From NCBI RefSeq assembly GCF_020715685.1, contig NZ_CP085840.1:3782001-3846000 (forward strand): a stretch of DNA of 64,000 nucleotides, written 5' to 3'. Each line of letters opens with the position of its first letter. Position 1 is the stretch's first letter. The position numbers were made by a program, and so were the translations under genes. This document shows positions 52,858 to 61,631 of the stretch, piece after piece. The notes below the pieces were generated by a model, which saw nothing but the letters and a program-made list of their open reading frames with translations, ran no database searches and had not been told where the DNA came from. The stretch is from Dermatobacter hominis (GTDB taxonomy: Bacteria; Actinomycetota; Acidimicrobiia; Acidimicrobiales; Microtrichaceae).

Positions 52858-53409
52858 ATGGCCGACGACGTCGAGACGATCGCCCGGGTCCGGATCAGGT
52901 CCCTGCGGCGGTCGCTCGGCTGGACGCTCGACGACCTCGCCGAGCGCAGCCACCTGAGCCCCTCGACGGTGAGCCGGATCGAGACGGGGAAGCGCACGAT
53001 CAGCCTCGACGTGCTCGTCGCCCTCGCCGGCGCGCTGCAGGTCGAGGTCGGCGCGCTCATCGACCAGGCCCCCGACGACGACGTGGTCATCCGGCCCGAG
53101 CCGGTCGAGCACCACTGGCCCGGGGCGACCGTGTGGCCGCTCACCCGCCCGACGGGCGCGATGAGCGCGATCAGGGTGCGGCTGGAGCCGACCGACGAGC
53201 AGCACGACCCCCAGGTCCACCCGGGGCACGACTGGGTCTACGTGCTCGCCGGTCGGATCGGCCTCACCCTCGGCGAGCGGGTGATCCGCCTGCGGGCGGG
53301 CGAGGCCGCCGAGTTCTCGACGATGACCCCGCACGCGATCGCGGCGATCGGTCGGGCGGCCGAGCTGATCATGGTCTTCGACGGCGACGGGCACCGGGCG
53401 CACACGTGA
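52858..53409 (+). CDS. XRE family regulator with cupin domain
   Basis: A 183-residue regulator. Helix-turn-helix at about 10-65 (IRSLRRSLGWTLDDLAERSHLSPSTVSRIETGKRTISLDVLVALAGAL); cupin at about 85-175 (HPGHDWVYVLAGRIGLTLGERVIRLRAGEAAEFSTMTPHAI) as a sensor. It is divergent from the TrxR-like gene and likely controls it through the GCAAG sites. The cupin ligand is not known. The stop is followed by three strong hairpins. Confidence 0.9.
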   Translation: MADDVETIARVRIRSLRRSLGWTLDDLAERSHLSPSTVSRIETGKRTISLDVLVALAGALQVEVGALIDQAPDDDVVIRPEPVEHHWPGATVWPLTRPTGAMSAIRVRLEPTDEQHDPQVHPGHDWVYVLAGRIGLTLGERVIRLRAGEAAEFSTMTPHAIAAIGRAAELIMVFDGDGHRAHT

Positions 53410-53447
53410 GCGCCCCGGCCACGGGGGGGGACCGGGACCGGGGCGCT
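53409..53447. terminator. Hairpin 1 of a triple convergent terminator
   Basis: AGCGCCCCGG and CCGGGGCGCT pair around a G-rich loop; the first base belongs to the regulator's stop codon. Confidence 0.6.
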
Positions 53448-53465
53448 GCCGGCCGTGCGGCCGGC
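53448..53465. terminator. Hairpin 2 of a triple convergent terminator
   Basis: GCCGGCC and GGCCGGC around GTGC, directly after hairpin 1. Confidence 0.5.
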
Positions 53466-53474
53466 CAGCCATCG

Positions 53475-53520
53475 GGCCGCGTCGCGCCACCGGCAGGGGG
53501 GTGCGTGGCGCGACGCGGCC
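53475..53520. terminator. Hairpin 3 of a triple convergent terminator
   Basis: Sixteen-base perfect arms (GGCCGCGTCGCGCCAC and its complement) around a 14-base loop. It lies before the stop of the TauD-type gene on the other strand, so probably ends that operon. Confidence 0.65.
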
Positions 53521-53539
53521 GTCGGCGAACTGTCGGGGG

Positions 53540-54547
53540 TCAGTCGAAGACCGGCAGGCTCCTGAACGGCTCTCCCTGGATGAGCTCGGACTCGCCGCCG
53601 TCGGTCCCCACGGGGACCTCGCCGATGAGCGTCACGCGGTGCAGCACCCGCTCGACGTCGAGGTGGTCGAGGTCCTGGGGGCCCAGGTGCGCGGTGGCCC
53701 GGTTGTCCCAGAACAGGACCGTGCCCGGGTCCCAACGGAACCGCACGGTGTAGGCGGGCTTCGTGATCTCGGCGAAGAGCAGGTCGAGCAGCGCCGCCGA
53801 CTCCTCCTGGCGCAGGCCCACGATCCGCGACGTGAAGCCGGGGTTCACGAAGAGCGCCCGCTCGCCGGTGTGGGGGTGCACCCGCACGACGGGGTGGCGG
53901 GCCACCAGCTGCTTGTCGGAGATCACGCCGGTGGTCGGGACGCCCTGGCGGGCGAAGCCGGCGCCGTAGCGGTGCTCGGCCCGCAGCCCGTCGAGGAACG
54001 CCCGCAGCGGTGCGGACAGCCCCTCGTAGGCCGCGACCAGGTTCGTGAACGTCGTGTCGCCGCCGTACTCCGGCACCACCTCGGCCCGCAGCACGGACGC
54101 GGCCGGCGGATTGACCGCCGGCGTCACGTCGGTGTGCCACTGGTTCGTGTACGAGTACTTCCGCCGGACCTTGCGAGCCGCCTCCTCCGACAGCCCGTAC
54201 TGCTGGGCGAAGCGCTCGGGCGACACGGTGTAGATCTCGGGGAAGCCCTCGGGCGGGTCGTCGTCGTAGGGGTGGGCGTAGGTCAGGTCGCCGAACTGGC
54301 GGGCGAACGCGATCTGCTCCCGGTGCCCGATCCGCTGGCCGCGGAACGCCAGCACCTTCCACCGATCGAGCGCGTCGGCGACGACCGCCTGGTGCTCGGG
54401 CGGCAGGGGGCGGGACAGGTCGACGCCGTCGACCTCGGCCCCCGTGTTGCCGGTCAGCGGCCGGACGGTCGGCTCGGTCGGGGCCTCGAGCGGGGTGCGG
54501 TCGGCGACCGGCGCGTCGATCGCCTCGGGCGTGACGACCGGGCTCAT
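53540..54547 (-). CDS. TauD/TfdA-type dioxygenase 2
   Basis: A 335-residue Fe(II)/2-oxoglutarate dioxygenase. The iron ligands are His138 and Asp140 (QWHTDVT) and the distal His in WDNRATAHLG; the 2-oxoglutarate Arg is in VLHRVTL. These enzymes split sulfonates such as taurine, or alkyl sulfates in the AtsK type, releasing sulfite or sulfate. It overlaps the first dioxygenase by ATGA and is the last gene of the sulfonate operon. Confidence 0.92.
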   Translation of the reverse strand: MSPVVTPEAIDAPVADRTPLEAPTEPTVRPLTGNTGAEVDGVDLSRPLPPEHQAVVADALDRWKVLAFRGQRIGHREQIAFARQFGDLTYAHPYDDDPPEGFPEIYTVSPERFAQQYGLSEEAARKVRRKYSYTNQWHTDVTPAVNPPAASVLRAEVVPEYGGDTTFTNLVAAYEGLSAPLRAFLDGLRAEHRYGAGFARQGVPTTGVISDKQLVARHPVVRVHPHTGERALFVNPGFTSRIVGLRQEESAALLDLLFAEITKPAYTVRFRWDPGTVLFWDNRATAHLGPQDLDHLDVERVLHRVTLIGEVPVGTDGGESELIQGEPFRSLPVFD

Positions 54548-55479
54548 CGGGCCACCCCCGCCGGCTCCTCGCCGCGCAGCGTGACGCGCTGGATCACGCG
54601 GTGCTGGTCGCCGAAGTCGCCGACCACCGAGTGCTGCGTCGCACGGTTGTCCCAGAAGCCGATCGTGCCCTCGGTCCAGTGGTAGCGGACCGTGAAGTCG
54701 TGCTTGACCGCGTGCTCGTAGAGGAAGCCGAGCAGCACCTCGCTCTCGCGTGCGCTGAGCCCGACGATGTGCGAGGTGAACCCCGGGTTCACGAAGAGGA
54801 CCTCCTCGCCGGTCTCGGGGTGGACCGTGACGACGGGGTGCTCGAGCGGCTCGAGGGCGGTGAACGGCTCGCCCTCCCAGCGGCCCTCCCCGATGAGGTC
54901 GAGGATCGGCTGGAACTGCCGGGTGCCGTCGTGCACGGCCCGCAGTGTCCGGAGGTAGCCCTGCAGCGAGGGGCTCAGCGCCGCGAAGGCCGCCACCTGG
55001 TTGGAGAACAGCGTGTCACCGCCGGAGGGCGGCACGACGACCGCCCGCAGGATCGAGCCGAGCGGCGGGCGGCGCACGAAGGTCACGTCGGTGTGCCAGT
55101 GGATGCCGCGGTCCCGGGTCGACACGTCGCCGTACTGCGCGTACAGCTCGCCGGCCGCGGAGTAGTCGATCTCGAACACCTCGGGGTTGCCGTCGATGCC
55201 GGGGATCACCGGATGGCCCTCGGTCGGCTCGCCGAAGCGGGCGGCGAAGGCGACGTGCTCCTGCGGGTCGAGGTGCTGGCCGGGGAAGAACACGACTTTG
55301 CGCTCGAGCCAGACCTGGCGGATGGCGGCCACGTCGGCGTCGCTCAGGTCCCTGACGTCGAGGTCGAGGATCTCGGCGCCGATGTTCGCCGACAGCGGCC
55401 GGACGTGGAGGTGGGTGGTGGTCGCCGCCGTCCCGGAGGGCGGCGGGGCGACGGGGTCGAGGGTCTCGGTGATGGCCAT
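54544..55479 (-). CDS. TauD/TfdA-type dioxygenase 1
   Basis: A 311-residue Fe(II)/2-oxoglutarate dioxygenase. Iron ligands His129 and Asp131 (HWHTDVTF) and the distal His in WDNRATQHS; Arg in VIQRVTLRG. It starts 97 bases after the ABC ATPase gene, with a 9-base repeat in between, and is followed by a second, distinct dioxygenase. Two paralogues would broaden the range of sulfonates or sulfate esters that can be used as a sulfur source. Confidence 0.92.
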   Translation of the reverse strand: MAITETLDPVAPPPSGTAATTTHLHVRPLSANIGAEILDLDVRDLSDADVAAIRQVWLERKVVFFPGQHLDPQEHVAFAARFGEPTEGHPVIPGIDGNPEVFEIDYSAAGELYAQYGDVSTRDRGIHWHTDVTFVRRPPLGSILRAVVVPPSGGDTLFSNQVAAFAALSPSLQGYLRTLRAVHDGTRQFQPILDLIGEGRWEGEPFTALEPLEHPVVTVHPETGEEVLFVNPGFTSHIVGLSARESEVLLGFLYEHAVKHDFTVRYHWTEGTIGFWDNRATQHSVVGDFGDQHRVIQRVTLRGEEPAGVAR

Positions 55480-55491
55480 GGGCGGTGCTCC

Positions 55492-55527
55492 GTTCGGGTC
55501 GTTCGGGTCGTTCGGGTCGTTCGGGTC
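55492..55527. repeat. 9-bp tandem repeat x4 in the dioxygenase leader
   Basis: Four copies of GTTCGGGTC (plus strand) directly upstream of the ribosome-binding region of the dioxygenase 1 gene. Copy-number change would alter the leader length but not the coding region. Confidence 0.85.
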
Positions 55528-55575
55528 GGTGAGTCGTCGGGTCGGTGGGTCGGGTCGTCCGGTGGACGGTCGCGC

Positions 55576-56427
55576 TCAGGGCCCGGTGGCCTGGTGGTGG
55601 CCCTCGGCGGTCTCGTCGACGCCGAGCTCGGCCAGCAGGCGCGAGCGGAGGGCGACGAACGCCGGGTCGCCGCGCAGCCGAGGGTCGGACAGCCCGACGG
55701 GAACGTCGAGCGAGATCGCGCCGTCGGTCAGCACCAGCACGCGGTCGGCGAGCAGGATCGCCTCGTCGACGTCGTGGGTGACCAGCAGGACGGCCGGCTC
55801 GTGGCGGGCGCAGAGCTCCTGCACCAGCACGTGCATGCGGATGCGGGTGAGGGCGTCGAGCGCGCCGAACGGCTCGTCGAGCAGGAGCAGGTCGGGGGAG
55901 CGCACCAGCGCCCGGGCCAGCGCAGCGCGCTGGGCCTCGCCGCCCGAGAGCGTCTTCGGCCACGCTCCTGCGTGGTCCGCCAGCCCGACCTCGTCGAGGG
56001 CCCGACGGCCCTGCTCCTTCGCAGCCGTGCCGTCGGCGTCGCGATCGTCGAGCCCCAGCACCACGTTGTCGAGCACCTTGGCCCACGGCAGGAGGCGGGC
56101 GTCCTGGAAGACGACGGACCGACGGGCGGGGACCTGGATGGTCCCGGTGACACCGTCGTCGAGACCGGCGAGCGCCCGCAGGAACGTGCTCTTGCCGGAA
56201 CCGCTGCGGCCGAGGAGGGCCACGAACTCGCCCGGAGCGATCTCGACGTCGAGTCCGTGGAGCACCTCCCTGTCGCCGAAGGTCCGTCGGACGTCGTGGG
56301 CGCTGACCGCCAGCTCGGGGCGCCCCGCCGTTCCGCCGGGATCGATGTCGGGGGAGGTCGCAAGCGGCGCGGTCGCCGCCGTGCCCACCTGGTCGGAGCC
56401 GATGTCTGTCACGGTCACGTCGATCAC
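55576..56427 (-). CDS. ABC transporter ATPase, sulfonate/nitrate type (SsuB-like)
   Basis: A 283-residue ATPase: Walker A LLGRSGSGKST, Q-loop VVFQDARLLPWAKVLDNV, signature LSGGEAQR, Walker B LLLLDEPFGALD and switch His in LLVTHDVDEAI. The RLLPW segment is typical of the nitrate/sulfonate/taurine family. The GTG at 56427 overlaps the permease stop; starts at 56418 and after are possible. It powers uptake with the permease and binding protein of this operon. Confidence 0.92.
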   Translation of the reverse strand: MIDVTVTDIGSDQVGTAATAPLATSPDIDPGGTAGRPELAVSAHDVRRTFGDREVLHGLDVEIAPGEFVALLGRSGSGKSTFLRALAGLDDGVTGTIQVPARRSVVFQDARLLPWAKVLDNVVLGLDDRDADGTAAKEQGRRALDEVGLADHAGAWPKTLSGGEAQRAALARALVRSPDLLLLDEPFGALDALTRIRMHVLVQELCARHEPAVLLVTHDVDEAILLADRVLVLTDGAISLDVPVGLSDPRLRGDPAFVALRSRLLAELGVDETAEGHHQATGP

Positions 56428-57242
56428 CGTCCCGGCTGCCAGCGCAGCAGTCGTCGTTCGAGGGCCCGGACGCCGGCGTCCGAGAGGAGGCCGAGCACGG
56501 CGTAGGTCACGAGACCGACGACGATGACGTCGGTCTGGTTGAACACCTGGGCCCGTGTCATCAGGTAGCCGATGCCGCTGGTGGCGTTGATCTGCTCGGC
56601 GAACACGAGGAGGAGCCACGCGATCGCGGTGGCGAGGCGCAGCCCGATGAGGAAGCCCGGGAGGGCGCCGGGGAGGACGACCCGCCGGACGAGCTGCCAG
56701 CGGGACAGGCCGACCGTCTCCGCGAGCTGCAGGTAGCGGGGGTCGAGGGTCTTGATGGCCGTCACCGTGTTGACGTAGACGGGGAAGGCCACGCCGAGGA
56801 CGATCAGCGACACCTTCACGGTCTCGCCGACGCCGAGCCACACGACCAGCAGCGGCTGCAGGGCGATGATCGGGACGAACCGGAGCATCTGGACGTTCGC
56901 GTCCACGAGGTCGTCGCCGATCCGGGACAGCCCGGCGGCTAGGGCGAGGAGCGCACCGATCGGGATGCCGATGGCCATGCCCCACACCACCCGCTGCAGC
57001 GACGCCCACAGGGCTGAGGTCAACGTGCCGTCGCGGAAGAGGTCGACCCCGGCGGTCAGGACCGTGGACGGTCCCGCCAGGATGTCGGTGCTGATCCACC
57101 CGAGCTGGGAGGCCAGCTCCCACAGCGCGAAGAGCAGGACGACGCCGATCAGGCGCTCGAGCCCCCGCGGCAGGCGCCAGCGCCGCCGCGCCGCGGCCTC
57201 GGCCCGGGCGGTGGGGAGGGTGACGAGCTCGACGGTGCTCAC
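56424..57242 (-). CDS. ABC transporter permease, sulfonate type (SsuC-like)
   Basis: A 272-residue permease with about six membrane helices and the EAA-type loop ETVGLSRWQLVRRVVLPGALPGFLIGLRLA. Its start overlaps the binding-protein stop (GTGA) and its stop overlaps the ATPase start, so the three transporter genes are tightly coupled. Confidence 0.93.
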   Translation of the reverse strand: MSTVELVTLPTARAEAAARRRWRLPRGLERLIGVVLLFALWELASQLGWISTDILAGPSTVLTAGVDLFRDGTLTSALWASLQRVVWGMAIGIPIGALLALAAGLSRIGDDLVDANVQMLRFVPIIALQPLLVVWLGVGETVKVSLIVLGVAFPVYVNTVTAIKTLDPRYLQLAETVGLSRWQLVRRVVLPGALPGFLIGLRLATAIAWLLLVFAEQINATSGIGYLMTRAQVFNQTDVIVVGLVTYAVLGLLSDAGVRALERRLLRWQPGR

Positions 57243-58336
57243 GAGCCGGAACCTCCCTGGGAGGCGACCCCGGCCTCCTCGGCCGTCTGCTGGACCAGCT
57301 CGTTGAAGCGGTTGTCGAACTCCTTGGCGGTGTCGATCTCGGTCGGGATCTGCCCGGCGGCGTGGAACCGGTCGGCGAGCTCCTGCTGGGGCTTCGCGAT
57401 GTCACCCGGGAGCGACAGGAACGTGGTCACGCCGGTGCTGTTCGCCAGCTCGAGCGCCCGCTCGGGGGTCAGGCCGTACTGCTGCACGAAGATCGAATCC
57501 GCCAGCGCCTGCTTGTTCTTCGAGAGGTAGCCGTACGCCTTGACCAGGCGGGTCACGTAGTCGGCGAGCGCCGCGGACCTGGCGTCGTCGTCGAGCGCTT
57601 CCTTGCTGGCGATCAGGAAGGCGCCGCGGTCGGTGATGTCGTTGGCCTGGGCCACCACGTGGCCGCCGGGCGTGTCCTTGACGAACCCGCTGATCAGCGG
57701 CTCGGTGGAGATGCCGGCGTCGGCCGCACCGCTCTTGATCGCTGCGGCGATCCCGGTGATCGGCAGGTCCACGGTCGTGATGTCGGACAGCGTCAGGCCC
57801 TCGTCCTCGAGGGCGGTCAGCACCGCGGCCTCGGCCGAGGTGCCCCGCTGGTAGGCGACCCGCTTGCCCTTGATGTCGGCCCAGCTCTTGATCGACGGAT
57901 CTGCGCTGATCAGGCCGCCGAGGCCCTGCTCGGGGGCCCAACCGGCCACGGCGGCGATGTCCTGGCCGGACGCCTGGGCGAAGATCAGCGGGGTGCTGGC
58001 GACGAAGCCGGCGTCGACGGCGCCGCCCTGGAAGGCCTGCAGCATCGGCGGGCCGCCGATGAAGTTGGCGTACTCGACCGTGTACGGCAGGTCCTGGTCC
58101 TGGCCGCTCACCGACAGGATCGTCTGGAGGTACTCGAGCTGGTCGCCGATCTTCAGCGTGGTGCCCGGGGGGATCGACGGGGGCGTGACGACCGCCTTCG
58201 CCGTGGTGGTCGGGCCGCTGTCCGCCTCCTTCCGCGTCGAGGCGTCCGACGAGCACGCAGCGGCGGCCACCAGGAGCAGCGCGGTGACGATGGCGAGGAG
58301 GGCCCCGGAGGGACGGGACCGTGGGAGGGGGGACAC
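57239..58336 (-). CDS. ABC transporter substrate-binding lipoprotein, sulfonate type (SsuA-like)
   Basis: A 365-residue lipoprotein: signal peptide ending LLVAAAAC (Cys28), then GTTLKIGDQLEYLQTILSVSG, FIGGPPMLQAFQGGAVDAGFVASTPLIFAQASGQDI and IKSWADIKGKRVAYQRGTSAEAAVL, the pattern of nitrate/sulfonate/taurine binding proteins. It captures the substrate outside the membrane. First gene of the ssu-like operon. The upstream region is locally AT-richer with AAACC/GGTTT inverted segments. Confidence 0.9.
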   Translation of the reverse strand: MSPLPRSRPSGALLAIVTALLLVAAAACSSDASTRKEADSGPTTTAKAVVTPPSIPPGTTLKIGDQLEYLQTILSVSGQDQDLPYTVEYANFIGGPPMLQAFQGGAVDAGFVASTPLIFAQASGQDIAAVAGWAPEQGLGGLISADPSIKSWADIKGKRVAYQRGTSAEAAVLTALEDEGLTLSDITTVDLPITGIAAAIKSGAADAGISTEPLISGFVKDTPGGHVVAQANDITDRGAFLIASKEALDDDARSAALADYVTRLVKAYGYLSKNKQALADSIFVQQYGLTPERALELANSTGVTTFLSLPGDIAKPQQELADRFHAAGQIPTEIDTAKEFDNRFNELVQQTAEEAGVASQGGSGS

Positions 58337-58456
58337 TGACGCTCCTGACGTGACAAGCCGGGCTAGTTCGTAAACCCGATCGGAATGGTCAGGTTTTAGA
58401 CCCGAGTGGTGCGCCTCGCAACTCGACGTGCGTCACACCGTCGCCAGGACCCCGTG
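58337..58456. promoter_or_regulatory. Promoter region of the sulfonate operon
   Basis: An AT-richer island (58360-58400) within GC-rich surroundings. It holds AAACC and GGTTT in opposite orientation 14 bases apart and, on the minus strand, a GGTTTACGAACT segment that could include the -10. A sulfur-responsive regulator site is likely here but none can be named. Confidence 0.35.
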
Positions 58457-58522
58457 AGGACAGGACCGTGGTCAGGACAGGACCGTGGTCAGGACAGGAC
58501 CGTGGTCAGGACAGGACCGTCA
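58457..58522. repeat. 17-bp tandem repeats at the phoD 3' end
   Basis: Three exact copies of AGGACAGGACCGTGGTC at 58457, 58474 and 58491 and a partial fourth that runs into the phoD stop codon. Confidence 0.9.
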
Positions 58523-60121
58523 GAGGAGCGTGACCGTCGGGCGCGGCTGGCCCGGCACGGTGTCGAACCGCACCGAGGGCGCCGGCACGGACCACGTCGC
58601 CGTGGGGACCAGCGCGTGGTAGGTGACGGTCATCGCGTCGGGTGACAGCTCCACCACGCCGTAGCCGTTGCGGTGGATGTCCATGTGGTCGAACGGCGGC
58701 TGGGTCGGGTACGAGGGCAGCCCGTCGGACAGCAGCGCCTCGGTCACGCCGCTCGGCGACGAGATGCCGCCGCCGGTGTACTCGTACGCCACGACCGGCG
58801 CGTCTGGGTCGTCGAAGTCCGTGCTGAGCGGCGCGGCCATGAACGTGTGCTGGTCGCCGGTCAGGAACGCCACGTCGGCGACCCCGGCGTCGCGCAGGTG
58901 CGACAGCACGAGGTCGCGCTCCCATCCGAACCCGTCCCACGAGTCGGTGCCGAGGTACAGGCCGGCGTGCTTGGGCAGGTTCGGGTCGAGCGCCCGCATC
59001 TCGGGCGTGTCGAGGTCCACCAGGCGGACCGGGGCGATCATCACCGGGTTGCCCACGAGCTTCCAGCGGACGCCGTCGGCCTGCGCGGCGTCGAGCCCGT
59101 CGAGCAGCCACTGGCGCTGCGAGTCGCCGAGCATGGTCCGTCCCTCGGCCTGGAGGTCGCCGGTCATCACCTGCGTCCCGAGCAGGCCGAGCAGCGAGGT
59201 GCCGAGGTGGTCGTCGCGGTACTGGCGTGCGTCCAGCACGAACAGGTCGGCCAGGTCGCCCCACCGCAGCTCCCGGTGGATGCGCGTCCCGTCGACCGGC
59301 CACACCGGCATGTACTCGAACCAGGCCTGGTGCGCGGCGGCGGCCCGCTCCGGGTGCTCCGCCAGGTAGGAGCGGTCGTGGTCGTTGGCGACCTCGTGGT
59401 CGTCCCAGGTCACGACGAACGGGTGGGCGGCGTGGGCGGCCTGCAGGTCGGGATCGCTGCGGTAGAGCCGGTAGCGCTGCCGGTAGCCCTCGAGGGTGTC
59501 GGCATCGCTCGTGTACTCGTCGCGCACCCGTCGCAGGATCTGGATCGGGAGCGCCTCGTAGATGTAGTCGCCGAGGAACAGGACGGCGTCGACGTCCTTG
59601 GTCGCCAGATCTCGCCACGCGCCGTAGTAGCCGCCGGCGTAGGACTGGCACGCGGCGAAGGCCAGGCGGAACGACGAGGGCGAGGAGCCAGGCGCCGGCA
59701 GCGTCCGGGCCCGCCCGACCGGCGAGGTCGTGCCGCCCGTGCGGAACCGGAACCAGTAGGAGCGGTCGGCGTCGAGGCCGCCGACCAGCACCTTGACGCA
59801 GCCGTCGCTGGCCGCGCTGACCGGCGCCGTGCCGGTGGCGACGACCGTGGCGAACGCGGCCGAGTCGGCCACGTCCCACTCCACCGTGGACACCGGCGTG
59901 CTCGCCAGCTCGACGCGGGTCCAGAGCACGACCTCGGAGGTGGAGTGCAGGCCGGAGGCCACGCCCAGTCCGAACACGCCGGGGACCGGCCCCGCCGCCG
60001 GCGAGCACGCGCTCGCCGCACCGAGGGCGGCGGCGCCCAGCACCGTCCCGCCCGCGACCAGGAACTCGCGACGACCCAACTCGTGACGGCCCAGCATCTC
60101 CCACACCCCCCGCACCGACAT
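58520..60121 (-). CDS. PhoD-type alkaline phosphatase/phosphodiesterase
   Basis: A 533-residue secreted enzyme. A Tat signal (GRREFLVAGG, Arg17-Arg18) ends near AASAC (Cys39), so it may be a Tat-exported lipoprotein. PhoD-type metal motifs: FAACQSYAGGYYGAWRDLA, VLFLGDYIYE, VTWDDHEVANDHD and FLTGDQHTF. It releases phosphate from phosphomonoesters or diesters outside the cell. Short tandem repeats overlap its end. It probably forms its own transcript. Confidence 0.92.
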   Translation of the reverse strand: MSVRGVWEMLGRHELGRREFLVAGGTVLGAAALGAASACSPAAGPVPGVFGLGVASGLHSTSEVVLWTRVELASTPVSTVEWDVADSAAFATVVATGTAPVSAASDGCVKVLVGGLDADRSYWFRFRTGGTTSPVGRARTLPAPGSSPSSFRLAFAACQSYAGGYYGAWRDLATKDVDAVLFLGDYIYEALPIQILRRVRDEYTSDADTLEGYRQRYRLYRSDPDLQAAHAAHPFVVTWDDHEVANDHDRSYLAEHPERAAAAHQAWFEYMPVWPVDGTRIHRELRWGDLADLFVLDARQYRDDHLGTSLLGLLGTQVMTGDLQAEGRTMLGDSQRQWLLDGLDAAQADGVRWKLVGNPVMIAPVRLVDLDTPEMRALDPNLPKHAGLYLGTDSWDGFGWERDLVLSHLRDAGVADVAFLTGDQHTFMAAPLSTDFDDPDAPVVAYEYTGGGISSPSGVTEALLSDGLPSYPTQPPFDHMDIHRNGYGVVELSPDAMTVTYHALVPTATWSVPAPSVRFDTVPGQPRPTVTLL

Positions 60122-60176
60122 CCGGATGAACGTCAGATGGACGCAGGGTAAACGACCGGTGCCGGTCGGTGCTGGC

Positions 60177-60641
60177 TCAGGCCAGCTGGGCGTTCAGCTC
60201 CGTGCGGTTGTCCGCCGGGTCGCCCTCGGGGGTGGGCTCGGTGAGGTACACCTCCCACAGCTCGCCGCTCGCGGCGAGACCCTGCCCGGCGATCCACGCG
60301 AGCAGCGAACCCCACGCCTCGCCGAGCCCGTCGTACCCGCCGGCGTGCACCGTCCGGGCGACCCGTCCGCCGGGCAGCGTGCTGACGACGACCTCGCCGA
60401 CCGGCTCGATCGGTGCACCGGTGATGAAGCCGACCTCGAGGTCGGCCGTGTCGGTGGGCTCCCCGTGGTACAGCGCGAAGGCCGGGCTGAGGGGCTGGAC
60501 CTGCTGGTCGGCGAGGACGCCGGCCAGCGCCGGGAACGCCGTGTCGAACACCGAGGCCAGCTCGGCCATGGGCGACACCCGCTTGATCACCATCGTGATC
60601 TGCTCGGCCTGCTCGACGATCTCCGGTTCGGTGGTGCTCAT
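60177..60641 (-). CDS. GyrI-like effector-binding domain protein
   Basis: A 154-residue stand-alone GyrI/AraC effector-binding domain: MVIKRVSPMAELASVFDTAFPAL, PAFALYHGEPTDTADLEVGFITGAPI and a C-terminal ELWEVYLTEP. Such single-domain proteins bind or hydrolyse small molecules. It follows the LLM gene in the same direction after 13 bases, so it is likely co-transcribed with it. Confidence 0.85.
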   Translation of the reverse strand: MSTTEPEIVEQAEQITMVIKRVSPMAELASVFDTAFPALAGVLADQQVQPLSPAFALYHGEPTDTADLEVGFITGAPIEPVGEVVVSTLPGGRVARTVHAGGYDGLGEAWGSLLAWIAGQGLAASGELWEVYLTEPTPEGDPADNRTELNAQLA

Positions 60642-60654
60642 GTCGTCCTCCTGC

Positions 60655-61527
60655 TCAGTCGCGGCAGGCCGCCATCGTGGTCTCGGCGAACCGCTCGAGG
60701 GCATCGATCTTGTCCTGGAGCGGCTCCGTGTCCGGCCCGACGACGTAGGGCCACCGGAACCCGACGATCACCTCGGTGACGCCCTTCTCCTCGAGCCGCT
60801 TGATCCCGTCGACGCTGAACGCCTCGGGGCTGATGACCTGGATCTCGAAGGGCTCCTCGGCCTTGCCGGCCTCCCTCCGGAGCACGTGGAGCCGCTCGAT
60901 GATCGCGTCGAGGTCGTCCTCGCCACCGCCGTGGATCCAGCCGTCCAGCCGGGCGGCGCGGCGGAGAGCCGGACCGGAGTGGCCGCCGATCAGGATCGGC
61001 ACCCGCTCGGTCGGCACCGGACAGATCTTGACCGACTGCATGTCGTAGACCTCGCCGTGGTGCTCGTGGAAGCCGCCGTCGAGCAGGTTCGACACGATGT
61101 CGATGCACTCGTCCATGCGCCTGCCGCGGTCCTCCCACGGAGTGCCGGTGATCGCGTAGTCCTCGGGCCACGGGCTCACGCCGACGCCGAGCGTCAGCCG
61201 GTTGTCGCTGAGCACCGCAGCCGACGACGCCAGCTTGGCGGTGTGCAGTGGGTGGCGGATCGGGAGCTTCAGGACCGAGATCGTGAAGCGGATCCGGTCG
61301 GTCACCATCGCCAGCGCGCTGATCAGCGCGAACGGCTCGATGAACGGCTTGTCCTCGAGGAACTCCCGGGAGCCGTCGGGCGTGAACGGGTACGTCGAGT
61401 CCGAGACCTCGGGGTACGCCACGGAGTCGGGCACGAGGAAGCTGTCGTAGCCGGCGGCCTCGGCGGCCTGCGCCAGCGGCGCCATGTAGGCCGGGTCGGT
61501 CAACGCCTCGGCGTAGGTGAATCGCAC
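60655..61527 (-). CDS. LLM class F420-dependent oxidoreductase
   Basis: A 290-residue luciferase-like enzyme: FTYAEALTDPAYMAPLAQAAEAAGYDSFLVPDSV, LTLGVGVSPWPEDYAITGTPWEDRG and VPILIGGHSGPALRRAARLDGW. Of the F420 family by pattern; substrate unknown. A GGGGGA ribosome site precedes the GTG. It follows the enoyl-CoA hydratase gene in the same direction after 104 bases of GGT-rich repeated sequence. Confidence 0.87.
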   Translation of the reverse strand: MRFTYAEALTDPAYMAPLAQAAEAAGYDSFLVPDSVAYPEVSDSTYPFTPDGSREFLEDKPFIEPFALISALAMVTDRIRFTISVLKLPIRHPLHTAKLASSAAVLSDNRLTLGVGVSPWPEDYAITGTPWEDRGRRMDECIDIVSNLLDGGFHEHHGEVYDMQSVKICPVPTERVPILIGGHSGPALRRAARLDGWIHGGGEDDLDAIIERLHVLRREAGKAEEPFEIQVISPEAFSVDGIKRLEEKGVTEVIVGFRWPYVVGPDTEPLQDKIDALERFAETTMAACRD

Positions 61528-61631
61528 GGTGGTCCCCCTTGTGGTGCTGTTCGTTCCCGGCTGGTGGGCCGGTGGTCGTGGGCTCGTCGGTCGGTGGCGG
61601 TCGGCCGGTGGTGGTCGGCCGGTGGTGCCGG

